A stretch of 64,000 nt of DNA from Alphaproteobacteria bacterium. Lineage in GTDB: Bacteria; Pseudomonadota; Alphaproteobacteria; UBA8366; GCA-2717185. This document shows, in pieces, positions 1 to 9,284 of this stretch. Every line of letters starts with the position of its first letter. Position 1 is the stretch's first letter. Where the stretch lies: NCBI GenBank assembly GCA_040905865.1, contig JBBDQU010000061.1:1-64000 (forward strand). The letters run 5' to 3'. The notes beneath the pieces are model-generated. The model was given only the letters and a program-made list of their open reading frames with translations. It made no database searches and had not been told where the DNA came from. The translations under genes were made by a program, and so were the position numbers.

Positions 1-51
1 GAGAATTGAATCACGACCGCGCACCAGATGGAAGGGTTTTTCCGCAGCCTG

Positions 52-1392
52 TTAAAGGAGCGTGTCATGATCTTCCGCCGCATCGGCCAGGCGGCGCGCA
101 ATTCCGGCGAAGGCGAGATCGGCGCCCGGTGCGCCGGCGAGCAGGCAGCCGACTGGCAGGCCCGCCGCCACCCTGCCCGACGGCATGGTCACGACCGGCC
201 CGGCCAGCGCTGTCCACGGCGAGATATAGCTGGCGTCCCCGGTCCAGGCGAGGCCCTTCGGCGCCGGCTTCGGCGTGGCCGGCCACAGGAAGGCATCGGT
301 CGCGGGGAAGGCGGCAAAGAATTCGGCGCGCATCGCATCCATCGAACGGCGCGCCGCGAAATAGGCCTCGTCGGTAATCTTCAGCCCGTCCCGGATGGTT
401 TCCAGCAGCAGCGGGCCGATCATGCCCTGCGGTTCGTCCAGGAAGGCGCGGCGAATGCGCCCGATTTCGTATTCCATCGCCAGACGGTGCGCCCTGAACA
501 GCGCCTCAAAGGAAACCGGCGACGCCGTCACCGCGACCGCATGCCCGGCGTCGCGCATCCGGTCGGCCGCATTGGCGGTGGCGCGGTGGATTTCCGTATC
601 GGCAGCTTCGATGAACGGATCGGTCAGTACGGTGACGCTCAGCATCCGCTCCGTGTCTTCGGCCGCACCCGCGCCGCGCAATCCCGGCGGACAGACCGCC
701 TCGAACACCGTGCAGGCGTCCTCCACCCGGCCGCCATAGAAGCCGACAGTGTCGTAGAGCGAGGACAGCAGCGCGATTCCCGCGCCCGGCATCGCCCGGG
801 TCGTCGGCTTGAAGGCGCCAATCCCGCAATAGGCGGCCGGCCGGTTGACCGAGGCCATGGTCTGCGTCCCCAGCGCGACCGGCGCCATCCCGGACGCCAC
901 CGCCGCCGCCGAACCGCTGCTCGACCCGCCGGGCGTATGCGCCAGGTTATGCGGATTTCGCGCGGGGGACGGGTCGCGCAGAGCGAATTCGGTCGTATGC
1001 GTCTTGCCCAGAATGATGGCGCCGGCCGCCCGCAGCGCCGCGACGATTTCCGCATCGGCCGTCGCCGGCGCGGCATCGGCAAGGGAATTGCTGTTGCACC
1101 GCGTCGGTAGCCCGGCGACGTCGATGATATCCTTCACGCCCAGGGGTATGCCGTGCAGCGGCCCGCGGATGGTTCCCGCCTTTGCCTCCGCAGCTAGCGT
1201 TTCCGCAGTGACCAGCGCCGCTTCGCAATCGCGTTCGCGCCATGCCTCGACCGCGCCATTCACCGCCGCGATCCGGTCGACATAGCGCTGCACCAGATCG
1301 ACCGGCGACAATGCGCCATCGCGAATGTCCCGCGCCAGTTCGGCGACCCGGCCGGGATCGGCGATGAAACACGCCTTTTTGTCGTCATTCAT
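52..1392 (-). CDS. Amidase signature family hydrolase
   Basis: Full-length amidase-signature protein of 446 residues that should hydrolyse a C-N amide bond; the substrate is unknown. The Ser-cisSer-Lys machinery can be placed: Lys87 in GIPLGVKDII, the serine run 157-159 in the GGSSSG loop, and Ser181 as the likely nucleophile. The block around Ser181 reads GTQTMASVNRP where most members read close to GTDTGGSIRIP, so this is a divergent member. It begins 12 bases after the stop of the upstream UbiD-type gene on the same strand, so the two are probably co-transcribed. The family call is firm and the substrate is not. Confidence 0.88.
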   Translation of the reverse strand: MNDDKKACFIADPGRVAELARDIRDGALSPVDLVQRYVDRIAAVNGAVEAWRERDCEAALVTAETLAAEAKAGTIRGPLHGIPLGVKDIIDVAGLPTRCNSNSLADAAPATADAEIVAALRAAGAIILGKTHTTEFALRDPSPARNPHNLAHTPGGSSSGSAAAVASGMAPVALGTQTMASVNRPAAYCGIGAFKPTTRAMPGAGIALLSSLYDTVGFYGGRVEDACTVFEAVCPPGLRGAGAAEDTERMLSVTVLTDPFIEAADTEIHRATANAADRMRDAGHAVAVTASPVSFEALFRAHRLAMEYEIGRIRRAFLDEPQGMIGPLLLETIRDGLKITDEAYFAARRSMDAMRAEFFAAFPATDAFLWPATPKPAPKGLAWTGDASYISPWTALAGPVVTMPSGRVAAGLPVGCLLAGAPGADLAFAGIARRLADAAEDHDTLL

Positions 1393-1404
1393 TAATCGCG
1401 CTCC

Positions 1405-2919
1405 CTATTTCCAGATCGGTTTCCCGCTGCCGGGCAACCCAAGGTCGCTCCACATCGCGTCCACCTTCTCGACCACCGCATCGGTCATGCGCAGTTCGGC
1501 GCCCCATTCGCGTTTGGTTTCCGGCGGCCACTTGTTGGTCGCGTCCAGTCCGATTTTCGATCCCAGGCCCGATTCCGGGCTGGCGAAGTCCAGGTAATCG
1601 ATGGGGGTGTGCTCGACGATGGTGATGTCTCGCGCCGGGTCCATGCGGGTGGCGATCGCCCACATCACGTCCTTCCAGTCGCGCGCGTCGATGTCGTCAT
1701 CCACGACAATGACCCATTTCGTGTAGCTGAACTGGCGCAGGTAGGACCACACGCCCATCATCACCCGCTTGGCGTGGCCGGGATAGGCCTTGCGCATCGA
1801 CACCACCGCGATCCGGTACGAACAGCCTTCGGGCGGCAGCCAGAAATCGGCGATTTCGGGAAACTGCTGCTGCAGCAGCGGGATGAAGACCTCGTTCAGC
1901 GCCTCGCCCAGCACCGAGGGTTCGTCCGGCGGACGGCCCGTGAAGGTGGACAGGTAGATCGGATTGCGGCGCATGGTGATCGCCTTGATCCGGAATACCG
2001 GAAACTGTTCGACCGCGTTGTAATAGCCGGTATGGTCGCCATAGGGCCCTTCATCGCCGTATTCATCGAGCGACACTTCGCCTTCCAGCACGATTTCCGC
2101 TTCCGCCGGCACCTTCAGCGGGATGGTCAGGCAGTCGACCAGGTCCAGCTTCCGTCCGCGCAACAGCCCGGCGAACTGGTATTCGGACAGGGTATCCGGC
2201 ACCGGGGTTACGGCGGCGAGGATCGTGCCCGGATCGGCGCCGATGACCACGGCGGCCGGCAGGGGCTCGGGCTTTTCCGCCTTCCAGCGCGCATGATGCT
2301 GCGCCCCGCCGCGATGCCGCAGCCAGCGCATCAGCGTCGTATCGCGACCGGTCACCTGCATGCGGTAGATGCCGAGGTTGAAGCTGTCCTCGCGCCGGCC
2401 ATCCGGGTTCGGTCCCTGCGTCACCACCAGCGGCCAGGTGATCAGCGGCGCGGGTTCGCCGGGCCAGCAGGTCTGGATCGGCAGCCTGCCGAGGTCGATG
2501 TCGTCGCCCTGCCAGACGATTTCCTGGCAGGCGCCGGACCGGACCGTGCGCGGCTTCATCGACATCACGGTTTTCACCAGCGGCAGCATGCCCATCGCCT
2601 CGCGCCAGCCGCCCGGCGGTTCCGGCTGGCGCAGGAAAGCCAGCGTTTCGCCGATTTCACGCAGCTGACCCGGTTCGCGTTCCATGCCCCAGGCAACCCG
2701 CTCCACGGTGCCGAACAGGTTGACCAGCACCGGCATGTCGTAGCGCGTGCCGTCCCCGTTCACGACGTTCTCGAACAGCACCGCGGGGCCGCCCCCGGCC
2801 AGCAGCCGGGTCTGGATTTCAGTCATTTCCAGGTTCGGCGATACGGGCGCCGACACCCGCACCAGCCGGTTTTCCGCTTCCAGGCGGGCGATGAAATCGC
2901 GAAGGGATCCGTATGACAT
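1405..2919 (-). CDS. UbiD family decarboxylase
   Basis: A 504-residue UbiD-family protein. These enzymes use prenylated FMN for reversible non-oxidative decarboxylation of aromatic or alpha,beta-unsaturated acids. The family hallmark is the acidic region [17 protein letters not shown], which carries the Glu residues of the active site; conserved blocks such as RGGAQHH and [17 protein letters not shown] follow. In ubiquinone synthesis UbiD decarboxylates octaprenyl-4-hydroxybenzoate, and ubiA lies about 1.7 kb away, which supports that role. The tight pairing with an amidase gene would equally fit a catabolic decarboxylase, so ubiD itself is not asserted. The ATG at 2919 gives the N-terminus [14 protein letters not shown], normal for the family. 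Confidence 0.88.
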   Translation of the reverse strand: MSYGSLRDFIARLEAENRLVRVSAPVSPNLEMTEIQTRLLAGGGPAVLFENVVNGDGTRYDMPVLVNLFGTVERVAWGMEREPGQLREIGETLAFLRQPEPPGGWREAMGMLPLVKTVMSMKPRTVRSGACQEIVWQGDDIDLGRLPIQTCWPGEPAPLITWPLVVTQGPNPDGRREDSFNLGIYRMQVTGRDTTLMRWLRHRGGAQHHARWKAEKPEPLPAAVVIGADPGTILAAVTPVPDTLSEYQFAGLLRGRKLDLVDCLTIPLKVPAEAEIVLEGEVSLDEYGDEGPYGDHTGYYNAVEQFPVFRIKAITMRRNPIYLSTFTGRPPDEPSVLGEALNEVFIPLLQQQFPEIADFWLPPEGCSYRIAVVSMRKAYPGHAKRVMMGVWSYLRQFSYTKWVIVVDDDIDARDWKDVMWAIATRMDPARDITIVEHTPIDYLDFASPESGLGSKIGLDATNKWPPETKREWGAELRMTDAVVEKVDAMWSDLGLPGSGKPIWK

Positions 2920-2981
2920 GGCGGTACAGTAGTCAACGCGAACCGAATGACAAGCGCCCGGATTCAGGTTATGGGATTGCC

Positions 2982-3707
2982 ATGAACGACAATGAACGGA
3001 TCGCGGCGCTGGCCCGCGCGCGGGACTACCCCTACCCGCTGCCGAACCGGTCCTATACCTGGCGCGGCGGCGCGGTGCACAGTTTCGATCCGGACCTGAC
3101 CCGGGGCCGCACGCCCGTGCTCGCCGTCGGCTCGAACCAGGCGCCGGCGCAACTGACCCGCAAGTTCGGGCCCGACCCCGACGCGGTGATTCCCGTGCAG
3201 CGCTGCGCGCTGAGGGATTTCGACGTGGTCTATTCCGCGCATGTCGCCGGTTATGGTTCGGTTCCGGCGATGCTTCAATCGGCCCCCGGCGTCACGGTGA
3301 CGCTGTTCGTGAACTGGCTTTCCGAAGACCAGCTTCCCGTCATGCACGCAACCGAACTGGGCGCGGAGAATTACCATTACGGGCGGCTGGACGATATCGA
3401 CCTGACGCTGGAGGAAGGCGGCGGCGCCCTCGATTCGGTTCATGGCTATATCAGCCGGCGCGGCCATGTCTTCCACGCGGAAAACGCTGTCGCGCTGGCC
3501 AGGGTGCCGGCAACGGGTCGGCAATGGGTGGCGATGACAACGGCGGAAATGCTGGAGAAAGTGCATGCGCGCCTGGCGCCCGACCACGCGCTGGAGGAAT
3601 TCATCCTGCGACTGATATCCGATACGCCCTATCGCCGCGCCTGCATTGAAGCGCTTTCAACCGACTCCGTCGCCTTCGGTCGGCACTACCATATTGTCGC
3701 GGGCTGA
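2982..3707 (+). CDS. Conserved hypothetical protein (possibly gamma-glutamylcyclotransferase-like)
   Basis: A 241-residue protein of unknown function. I chose the ATG at 2982 because it gives a compact N-terminus ([20 protein letters not shown]); an upstream in-frame ATG at 2913 lies inside the divergent promoter area. The segment [17 protein letters not shown] faintly recalls the YGSN glycine loop of gamma-glutamylcyclotransferase-fold proteins, and Glu in [10 protein letters not shown] could be an acid residue, but this is a weak resemblance. No signal peptide or membrane segment is seen. Its stop codon abuts the ATG of the next gene, so it is translated together with the EamA transporter. 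Confidence 0.6.
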   Translation: MNDNERIAALARARDYPYPLPNRSYTWRGGAVHSFDPDLTRGRTPVLAVGSNQAPAQLTRKFGPDPDAVIPVQRCALRDFDVVYSAHVAGYGSVPAMLQSAPGVTVTLFVNWLSEDQLPVMHATELGAENYHYGRLDDIDLTLEEGGGALDSVHGYISRRGHVFHAENAVALARVPATGRQWVAMTTAEMLEKVHARLAPDHALEEFILRLISDTPYRRACIEALSTDSVAFGRHYHIVAG

Positions 3708-4604
3708 ATGAACGCCAACGCCTCGCCGGGGCGCGGCATCCTGCTGTTTGTTGCGGCAATGGCGATTTTCGCCGTGCAGGACGGCATCACCAAGAACATC
3801 TCCAACCTGTATTCGCCGGCGCAGATCCTGATGGTCCGCTACGCGGTGTTTGTGCTTCTCGCGGCCCTGATCGCCACGCGAAAGGGGACGTTCAAGGCAA
3901 GCCTGCGCAGCAACCGGCCGGTGCTGCAGGTCGTTCGCTCGGTCGTCGTCATCACCGAATCCGCCTTCTTCGTGCTGGCGGTACAGACCATGCCGCTGGC
4001 CGATGCCCATGCGATCATCGCCTCGACGCCGCTGTTCGTCACCGCCATGGCGATGTTCTTCCTGCACGAACAGGTCGGCGTACGGCGCTGGACGGCAGTC
4101 ATCGTCGGCTTCGGCGGTATCCTCATCATCCTGCGTCCGGGAGCGGGGGTTGTGGAGCCATCGGCGCTGTTCGCGCTGGCCACCGCCGTGGGCTACGCGC
4201 TGTATATCGTGCTGACACGGCTGGTCGGGCAGACCGACACGGCGGAAACGTCCACCCTGTATATGGGTTTCACCGGGTTTCTGATTGCGGCGCTATTCGC
4301 CCCGTTCTTCTGGACCACGCCGGATCTGGCCGGCTGGGGGCAGATGGCCGCCATTTCAGTAATGGCGGCGACGGCGCATATCTTCCTCATCATGGCGCTG
4401 CAGCGCGCGCAGGCCTCGGTACTCCAGCCGTTCAGCTACATGCTGCTGGTCTGGGCGACGGTAGTCGGCTTTGTCTTCTTCGGCGACCTGCCCGATACCT
4501 ACACGATTATCGGCGCGGCCATTATCGTCGCCACCGGGCTGTATACGATCTATCGCGAACACACCCACAAGGCGAAAACCGTCCTTGTTCCGCCAGTCAA
4601 GTGA
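3708..4604 (+). CDS. EamA/DMT family transporter
   Basis: A 298-residue polytopic inner-membrane protein of the drug/metabolite transporter superfamily, with about ten hydrophobic segments in two EamA-type halves. Typical blocks are ILMVRYAVFVLLAAL in the first half, PLFVTAMAMFFLHEQVG at the end of it, and GAAIIVATGLYTIYREH at the C-terminus. The exported substrate cannot be told from sequence. The ATG directly follows the TGA of the preceding gene with no gap, which implies coupled translation. The ubiA gene converges from the other side only 6 bases downstream, with no obvious terminator between. Confidence 0.85.
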   Translation: MNANASPGRGILLFVAAMAIFAVQDGITKNISNLYSPAQILMVRYAVFVLLAALIATRKGTFKASLRSNRPVLQVVRSVVVITESAFFVLAVQTMPLADAHAIIASTPLFVTAMAMFFLHEQVGVRRWTAVIVGFGGILIILRPGAGVVEPSALFALATAVGYALYIVLTRLVGQTDTAETSTLYMGFTGFLIAALFAPFFWTTPDLAGWGQMAAISVMAATAHIFLIMALQRAQASVLQPFSYMLLVWATVVGFVFFGDLPDTYTIIGAAIIVATGLYTIYREHTHKAKTVLVPPVK

Positions 4605-4610
4605 AACGGC

Positions 4611-5531
4611 TTACCCGGCAATCATACCCGCCAGCAGGATCAGCCCGAAATAGCGGTTGGACCTGAACTTGGACAGGCAGTCGGGGGGCGAATCGATATC
4701 GATCTTCGCGGCCTGCCAGGCAAGCTGCGCCGCGCCCAGCGCCAGCGCGGCAAAATACGGCCAGTCGAGCCCGGCGTCCCAGCCCGCTGCGCCTAGCAGC
4801 GCTATCGTCGCGGTATAGAAACACCACAGCCAGGGCCGCGTGTTGTCGCCGAATTTCAGCGCCGTGGATTTCAGACCGATCAGCGCATCGTCTTCCTTGT
4901 CCTGATGGGCGTAGATCGTGTCGTAGCCAAGCGTCCAGGCAATTCCAGCGGCATACATCAACAGCGGGGGCGTGGACAGGCTGCCCGCCACCGCCGTCCA
5001 GCCGACCAGCACCCCCCAGTTGAAGGCCAGGCCGAGGAATATCTGCGGCCAATAGGTCACGCGCTTCATCAGCGGGTAGATGAAAACCAGCACCAGCGAG
5101 GCCATGGAAAGCCACACCGTGTAACCGTTGAAGGTCAGCAGCACGGCGAGGCCGATCAGCGCCAGGAAGCCCATGAAGGCGACGGCCTGCCTGACGGAAA
5201 TTTCGCCGGCGGGAATCGGGCGCAATGCGGTGCGCGCGACGCGGCCGTCGAAATCGCGGTCGGCGATATCGTTCCAGCAGCAGCCGGCCCCGCGCATTAC
5301 CAGCGCCCCGATGGCGAACAGGATGAAGAAGACCGGATCGGGCCAGCGCCATCCGGGCTCCGCCGATGTCGCCAGCGCCACGCCCCACCAGCAGGGCAGC
5401 AGCAGCAGCCAGGTGCCGATCGGCCGGTCGATCCGCGCGAGGCGTATATAGGGCCGCATCGGCGGCGCGGCCATCCGGATAGTCCAGTGATCGCGGACAA
5501 TGTCACTGGCGGAATTCGTGGAATCGGTCAT
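4611..5531 (-). CDS. ubiA: 4-hydroxybenzoate polyprenyltransferase
   Basis: A 306-residue membrane prenyltransferase that attaches the polyprenyl chain to 4-hydroxybenzoate in ubiquinone biosynthesis. Both Asp-rich prenyl-diphosphate/Mg sites are visible: NDIADRDFDGRVARTALRP and DTIYAHQDKEDDALIGLKST. Multiple hydrophobic helices follow the UbiA pattern, and the N-terminal RPYIRLARIDRPIGTWLLL is characteristic. The reading frame extends 33 codons upstream of 5531, but that extension overlaps nothing conserved; the ATG at 5531 (MTDSTNSAS) is preferred. A UbiD-type gene nearby is a possible partner in the same pathway. Confidence 0.93.
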   Translation of the reverse strand: MTDSTNSASDIVRDHWTIRMAAPPMRPYIRLARIDRPIGTWLLLLPCWWGVALATSAEPGWRWPDPVFFILFAIGALVMRGAGCCWNDIADRDFDGRVARTALRPIPAGEISVRQAVAFMGFLALIGLAVLLTFNGYTVWLSMASLVLVFIYPLMKRVTYWPQIFLGLAFNWGVLVGWTAVAGSLSTPPLLMYAAGIAWTLGYDTIYAHQDKEDDALIGLKSTALKFGDNTRPWLWCFYTATIALLGAAGWDAGLDWPYFAALALGAAQLAWQAAKIDIDSPPDCLSKFRSNRYFGLILLAGMIAG

Positions 5532-5556
5532 GGCGGGTTTATAGCCGGGAAATGTT

Positions 5557-6030
5557 TCAGCGGACCAGCCCCAGCCGTTCGTGCCATTCCGCAATGGATT
5601 CGCCGGGATAGCCGTCGAAGCATTTGTCACCCTCGCGGATATCGGGGTCGACCCAGGGCGCCTTCGAATCCAGCATCAGATGCGTCGTTTCCGGCGGTAC
5701 GGGAAGGTCGGAATCGACCGCGGAGGCGAAGGGATGCACCAGATCGGGCCAGCGCGGGTCCCAGACATAAAGCATCGACCCGCATTTGCCGCAGAAATGG
5801 CGCTCCAGCGGGCTTTTCCGGCCGCCGCCCTCATCGACCCGGTAGACGCGGATATGCCGCTTGCCGGTGACTTTCAGCGTCTCGTATCGCCCGCCGAGAT
5901 TGATCGCATACCCGCCGCCGCCCGCCGCCTTGCGGCAGATCGAGCAGTAACAGCGGTTGAAGGGATAGGGATGGGGCGATTCGACGCTGAACCTTGCGGC
6001 GCCGCAATGGCATGATCCTTCGAGTAACAT
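5557..6030 (-). CDS. GFA family (glutathione-dependent formaldehyde-activating/CENP-V-like) protein
   Basis: A 157-residue Zn-binding protein of the GFA/CENP-V family. The cysteine pattern is clear: CHCGAARF near residue 7, CYCSICRKA near 28-32, and HFCGKCGSMLYVW near 78-84, giving the expected Zn sites. Length is normal. Family members are often annotated as S-(hydroxymethyl)glutathione synthase, but most have no proven activity, so only the fold is claimed. It lies 25 bases upstream of ubiA on the same strand and divergent from rsmE, so the 81-base gap 6031-6111 should hold promoters for both directions. Confidence 0.87.
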   Translation of the reverse strand: MLLEGSCHCGAARFSVESPHPYPFNRCYCSICRKAAGGGGYAINLGGRYETLKVTGKRHIRVYRVDEGGGRKSPLERHFCGKCGSMLYVWDPRWPDLVHPFASAVDSDLPVPPETTHLMLDSKAPWVDPDIREGDKCFDGYPGESIAEWHERLGLVR

Positions 6031-6111
6031 TTCGCGATTCTCCTATCGAAAAGGTTTCGCTCGGAGCATTTCCGGTATAAAGCGGGCGAGTGACCCAATG
6101 TTCCGGACCGA

Positions 6112-6855
6112 ATGCGATTATACACCGAACATGACCTCGCGGTCGGGCAGGCCGTGCCGCTGACGGCGAATCAAGCGCATTACCTGCGTAATGTCATGCG
6201 GGCGCGGCCCGGCGACATTGTGGCGGCCTTTAACGGCCGGGACGGCGAATGGGAGACCCGGATTAACGCCCTGTCCAAAGGTAGCGGTACGCTGTCGCCG
6301 GATCGGCAGACGCACGAACAGCGGAGTGAACCCGGCCCGTGGCTGCTTTTCGCGCCGATCAAGCGCGGGCCGCTGGATTTCCTGGTACAGAAAGCGGTGG
6401 AGCTGGGCGCATCCGCCCTGTGGCCGGTGATGACCGATCGCACCAATGCCGGGCGCGTCAATATGGAACGGCTGGCCGCCAATATCGTCGAGGCTACGGA
6501 ACAATGCGAGCGCCTGACACTTCCCGATTTACGCGCCCCTGAAAAGTACAGTACAGTACTGGACAATTGGCCGCGGGATCGCCAATTGCTGGTCTGCGTC
6601 GAACGTGGCGCTGTACCGGCAATGGGTTCCGTCCTGCAAAACCAGGCCGCAATCGACGCCTGGGCTATCCTGACGGGACCTGAGGGGGGATTCTCGCCAT
6701 CCGAACTTGATCAGTTAACAAAGCTGCCATTTGTTTCGCCTGTCAGTCTGGGTCCCCGGATTCTCAGGGCGGAAACGGCCGCGCTCGCGGCTTTGGTGTG
6801 CTGGCAGACCGCCCTGGGAGACTGGAACCGTCCGTCGCCTCCCCGGACCCGATAA
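6112..6855 (+). CDS. rsmE: 16S rRNA (uracil(1498)-N(3))-methyltransferase
   Basis: A 247-residue SPOUT-class methyltransferase that methylates U1498 of 16S rRNA using S-adenosylmethionine. Diagnostic blocks are HYLRNVMRARPGD in the N-terminal PUA-like domain, QKAVELGAS in the middle, and the C-terminal trefoil-knot motifs ILTGPEGGFSPSEL and SLGPRILRAETAALAAL. Length matches RsmE. The ATG at 6112 gives MRLYTEHDL, the standard start. The gshA gene begins 24 bases downstream on the same strand, an rsmE-gshA arrangement that I believe recurs in alphaproteobacteria; the two are likely one operon. Confidence 0.95.
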   Translation: MRLYTEHDLAVGQAVPLTANQAHYLRNVMRARPGDIVAAFNGRDGEWETRINALSKGSGTLSPDRQTHEQRSEPGPWLLFAPIKRGPLDFLVQKAVELGASALWPVMTDRTNAGRVNMERLAANIVEATEQCERLTLPDLRAPEKYSTVLDNWPRDRQLLVCVERGAVPAMGSVLQNQAAIDAWAILTGPEGGFSPSELDQLTKLPFVSPVSLGPRILRAETAALAALVCWQTALGDWNRPSPPRTR

Positions 6856-6879
6856 ACTTCAGAAACGGAACGATACCGC

Positions 6880-8247
6880 ATGTCCGCACCGTCATCATCG
6901 GCCAGCAACCTGATTGCCGGAAAGGCAGAACTGGTCGCCGACCTCGAATCCGGCAACAAGCCGCCCGAAGCCTGGCGCATTGGCACCGAGCACGAGAAAT
7001 TCGTCTTCGACCTGAAGACGCTCCGCCCGCTGCCCTATGACGGCCGGCCCGGTATCGGCGCGCTGCTCAACGGTCTTGAACGCTACGGCTGGGATCCGGT
7101 CCGGGAAGGCGGCAATACCATCGCGCTGAAACGCAGCGACGGTTCCTCGATTTCGCTGGAGCCGGGCGGCCAGTTCGAACTGTCCGGCGCCCCGCTGGAA
7201 ACCCTGCACCAGACCTGCGCCGAAGTCGGCGAGCACCTGACCCAGGTCAAGGCCGTCTGCGCCGAAATGGACGCGGGCGTGATGGGGATCGGCTTCAATC
7301 CGAAATGGCGGCGCGAGGATGTTTCCTGGATGCCCAAGGGCCGTTACAAGATCATGCGCGATTACATGCCGAAAAAAGGCAGTCTCGGTCACGACATGAT
7401 GCTGCGCACCTGCACGGTACAGGTGAACCTGGACTACCGGTCCGAAGCCGACATGGTGAAAAAGATGCGTGTCGCCGTCGCGCTGCAGCCGGTGGCGACG
7501 GCGCTGTTCGCCGATTCACCCTTCACCGAAGGCAAGCCGAACGGGTTCCTGAGCTATCGCAGCCACATCTGGACCGACACGGACCCGGACCGATGCGGCA
7601 TGCTGCCGTTCATTTTCGAGGATGGCTTCGGGTTCGAACGCTGGGTCGACTACATCCTCGACGTGCCGATGTATTTCATTTATCGCAACGGCAGGTACAA
7701 CGATGTCAGCGGGCTGTCCTTCCGGGACTACATGGCCGGCAGACTGCCCGGGCACGAAGGCGAACTGCCGACCATGGGCGACTGGACCGACCATATGACA
7801 ACGGCCTTCCCCGAAGTGCGGCTGAAGAAATTTATCGAAATGCGCGGCGCCGATGCGGGCCCGTGGCGCAACCTTTGCGCCCTGCCGGCGCTGTGGGTCG
7901 GGCTGCTGTACGACAATGCGGCGCTGGATGCGGCATGGGATCTGTGCAAGGACTGGACGGCGGAAGAGCGCGAAAAACTGCGCGGCGGCGTTCCGAGGAT
8001 GGGTCTGAAAACGCCGTTCCGCGGCGGCACGTTGCAGGACATCGCCCTGCGGACCATCGAGATCGCGCGGCACGGGCTGACGGCGCGAAGTCAACTGAAC
8101 GGTCGCGGCGACGACGAAAGCGGATTCCTGGACGTGATCGCTGAAATCGCCGAAAGCGGCGTGACCGAAGCGGAAATGGAACTCGCCCTGTATCACGGCG
8201 AATGGGGCGGCAATATCGACCGGCTGTTCGAGATGCGGGCATATTAG
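6880..8247 (+). CDS. gshA: Glutamate-cysteine ligase
   Basis: A 455-residue ATP-dependent ligase making gamma-glutamylcysteine, the first step of glutathione synthesis, of the GCS2 class shared by alphaproteobacteria and plants. Characteristic blocks are [13 protein letters not shown] near the N-terminus, [48 protein letters not shown] and [28 protein letters not shown]. The protein is cytosolic, and the expected length and ends are intact. The stop codon TAG at 8245-8247 overlaps the first bases of a palindromic repeat element. It is notable that a glutathione S-transferase gene follows. Confidence 0.95.
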   Translation: MSAPSSSASNLIAGKAELVADLESGNKPPEAWRIGTEHEKFVFDLKTLRPLPYDGRPGIGALLNGLERYGWDPVREGGNTIALKRSDGSSISLEPGGQFELSGAPLETLHQTCAEVGEHLTQVKAVCAEMDAGVMGIGFNPKWRREDVSWMPKGRYKIMRDYMPKKGSLGHDMMLRTCTVQVNLDYRSEADMVKKMRVAVALQPVATALFADSPFTEGKPNGFLSYRSHIWTDTDPDRCGMLPFIFEDGFGFERWVDYILDVPMYFIYRNGRYNDVSGLSFRDYMAGRLPGHEGELPTMGDWTDHMTTAFPEVRLKKFIEMRGADAGPWRNLCALPALWVGLLYDNAALDAAWDLCKDWTAEEREKLRGGVPRMGLKTPFRGGTLQDIALRTIEIARHGLTARSQLNGRGDDESGFLDVIAEIAESGVTEAEMELALYHGEWGGNIDRLFEMRAY

Positions 8248-8316
8248 ATCAGATCATGGATTGTTGGATTCGCCTCTGGCGATCCAGCAGCCATGTGAAT
8301 CTGATCGATCTTCTTG
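8246..8316. repeat. Dispersed palindromic element, copy A
   Basis: A 71-base element that aligns without gaps to a second copy at 63892-63962, with about 10 differences. It begins AGATCAGATC, ends near CTGATCGATCTT, and has an inner inverted repeat (TGTTGGATTCGCC with GGCGATCCAGCA), so it folds into a long imperfect hairpin. It overlaps the gshA stop codon and lies between gshA and the GST gene. It has no coding capacity and is best described as a REP- or MITE-like repeat. The rest of the gap to 8451 shows only the GST ribosome-binding site. Confidence 0.75.
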
Positions 8317-8451
8317 CAGACGCTGTAGCGCGTGTCGGGACCGGCAAGTGTCAACACGCATGCTTTGACGCAATGGCGCGGAACGGTTACCGTTGGCGGC
8401 AGTAACTGGATATCAGTCCATCCCTGTCTCTAACCGGAGGAAATGCCGATT

Positions 8452-9147
8452 ATGGCGGATAAGTATCATCTGATCAGCTCCTACACCTGACCGTGGGTAC
8501 AGCGCGCCGTGATTGTTTTGCGTGCGAAAAAGGTCAAATTCGAAGTCACCTATATCAACCTGCAGCAACGCCCCGACTGGTTCATGGAAATCTCGCCGCG
8601 CGGCAAGGTTCCTGTCCTGAAGGTCAATGACGAGGTCCTGTTCGAATCGAACGCGATCGTCGAATACCTGGATGAGGTCGTGCCCCCTCGCCTCCATCCC
8701 GAAGACCCGATCAAGCGGGCGCGCAACCGGGCCTGGACGGATTACCTGCCGGATTTCACGCCGGCGCTGAGCGCCGTCTACTACACGAAATCGCGCAAGG
8801 TCACGGCGGAAGCCGTCAAGGCAGCCCCCGAGGCCCTCGCCAAGCTGGAAGTCGCCCTGAAGGAGCGCGGCAACAAGGGGCCCTATTTCAACGGCAAGAA
8901 GATATGTCTGGTCGATGCGGGCTATGCGCCGTTCTTCCAGCGATTCATGTATGTCGATACCAAACTGAAGACCGGACTGCTGGAACAGTTCCCGCTGGTC
9001 AAGGCCTGGGCCGATGCCCTGATGGCCAGCAGCGTCGTCAAGGGCTCCGTGGTCGATACCTTCTACGAGGAGTTCGAGAAGAACCTCAAGCGCCGGGGCT
9101 TCTGGGTTGCCGAACTGTTCGAGAAAAAGGCGGCGGCGGCGGAGTAG
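8452..9147 (+). CDS. Glutathione S-transferase-like protein with in-frame TGA (candidate selenocysteine) at codon 13
   Basis: Read from ATG 8452, which follows a strong ribosome-binding site (GGAGG at 8436-8440), the frame gives MADKYHLISSYT, then TGA at 8488-8490, then PWVQRAVIVLRAKK and a complete GST to 9147 (231 residues counting codon 13). In GSTs with a CPW catalytic motif the residue at this position is cysteine, so TGA falls exactly on the active-site residue. The thioredoxin-fold half contains ISPRGKVPVLKVNDEVLFESNAIVEYLDE with the usual cis-Pro and glutathione-contact Glu-Ser; an all-alpha C-terminal half follows. If TGA is read as selenocysteine this is a Sec-GST; if not, only a fragment from the GTG at 8509, lacking the catalytic segment, could be made. 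A point mutation or sequencing error cannot be excluded. Confidence 0.75.
8502..8525 (+). promoter_or_regulatory. Possible bacterial SECIS hairpin
   Basis: A six-base-pair stem starts 11 bases after the in-frame TGA: GCGCGC (8502-8507) pairs with GCGTGC (8520-8525) through one G-U pair, closing a 12-base loop (8508-8519) whose second base is G. Bacterial SECIS elements lie within the coding region just downstream of the UGA, in small stem-loops with a G near the start of the loop, so position and form agree. The stem is short and could occur by chance in GC-rich DNA. Confidence 0.4.
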
Positions 9148-9156
9148 CCGACCGTT

Positions 9157-9170
9157 CCACGATCTGATCT
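9157..9170 (-). repeat. Half copy of the palindromic element end
   Basis: The minus strand reads AGATCAGATCGTGG, identical to the first 14 bases of the element copy at 63892. It lies 10 bases after the GST stop codon in inverted orientation to copy A, so the GST gene is bracketed by element ends. Only one end is present here. The remainder of the gap to cysC contains a perfect 6-bp hairpin at 9201-9218 (GTCCCC with GGGGAC) of unknown role, without a T-run. Confidence 0.5.
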
Positions 9171-9284
9171 AGGCATTTGCCGCATTAAATATGCATGACT
9201 GTCCCCTGTTTGGGGGACTGGCTCCCGGGTCCGCGCGCGCTATCAAACGATCATCGGACCACGAACAAACCGGAGCCATGCCGC

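Noticed and set aside
8509-9147. A shorter GST gene starting at GTG 8509
   Set aside because: It lacks the catalytic segment, has no ribosome site, and leaves unexplained the perfectly conserved GST sequence and strong ribosome site upstream; the TGA-containing frame is preferred.
9201-9218. Perfect hairpin GTCCCC/GGGGAC considered as a terminator or riboswitch before cysC
   Set aside because: No T-run follows and no riboswitch consensus is recognised; left as an unexplained hairpin.
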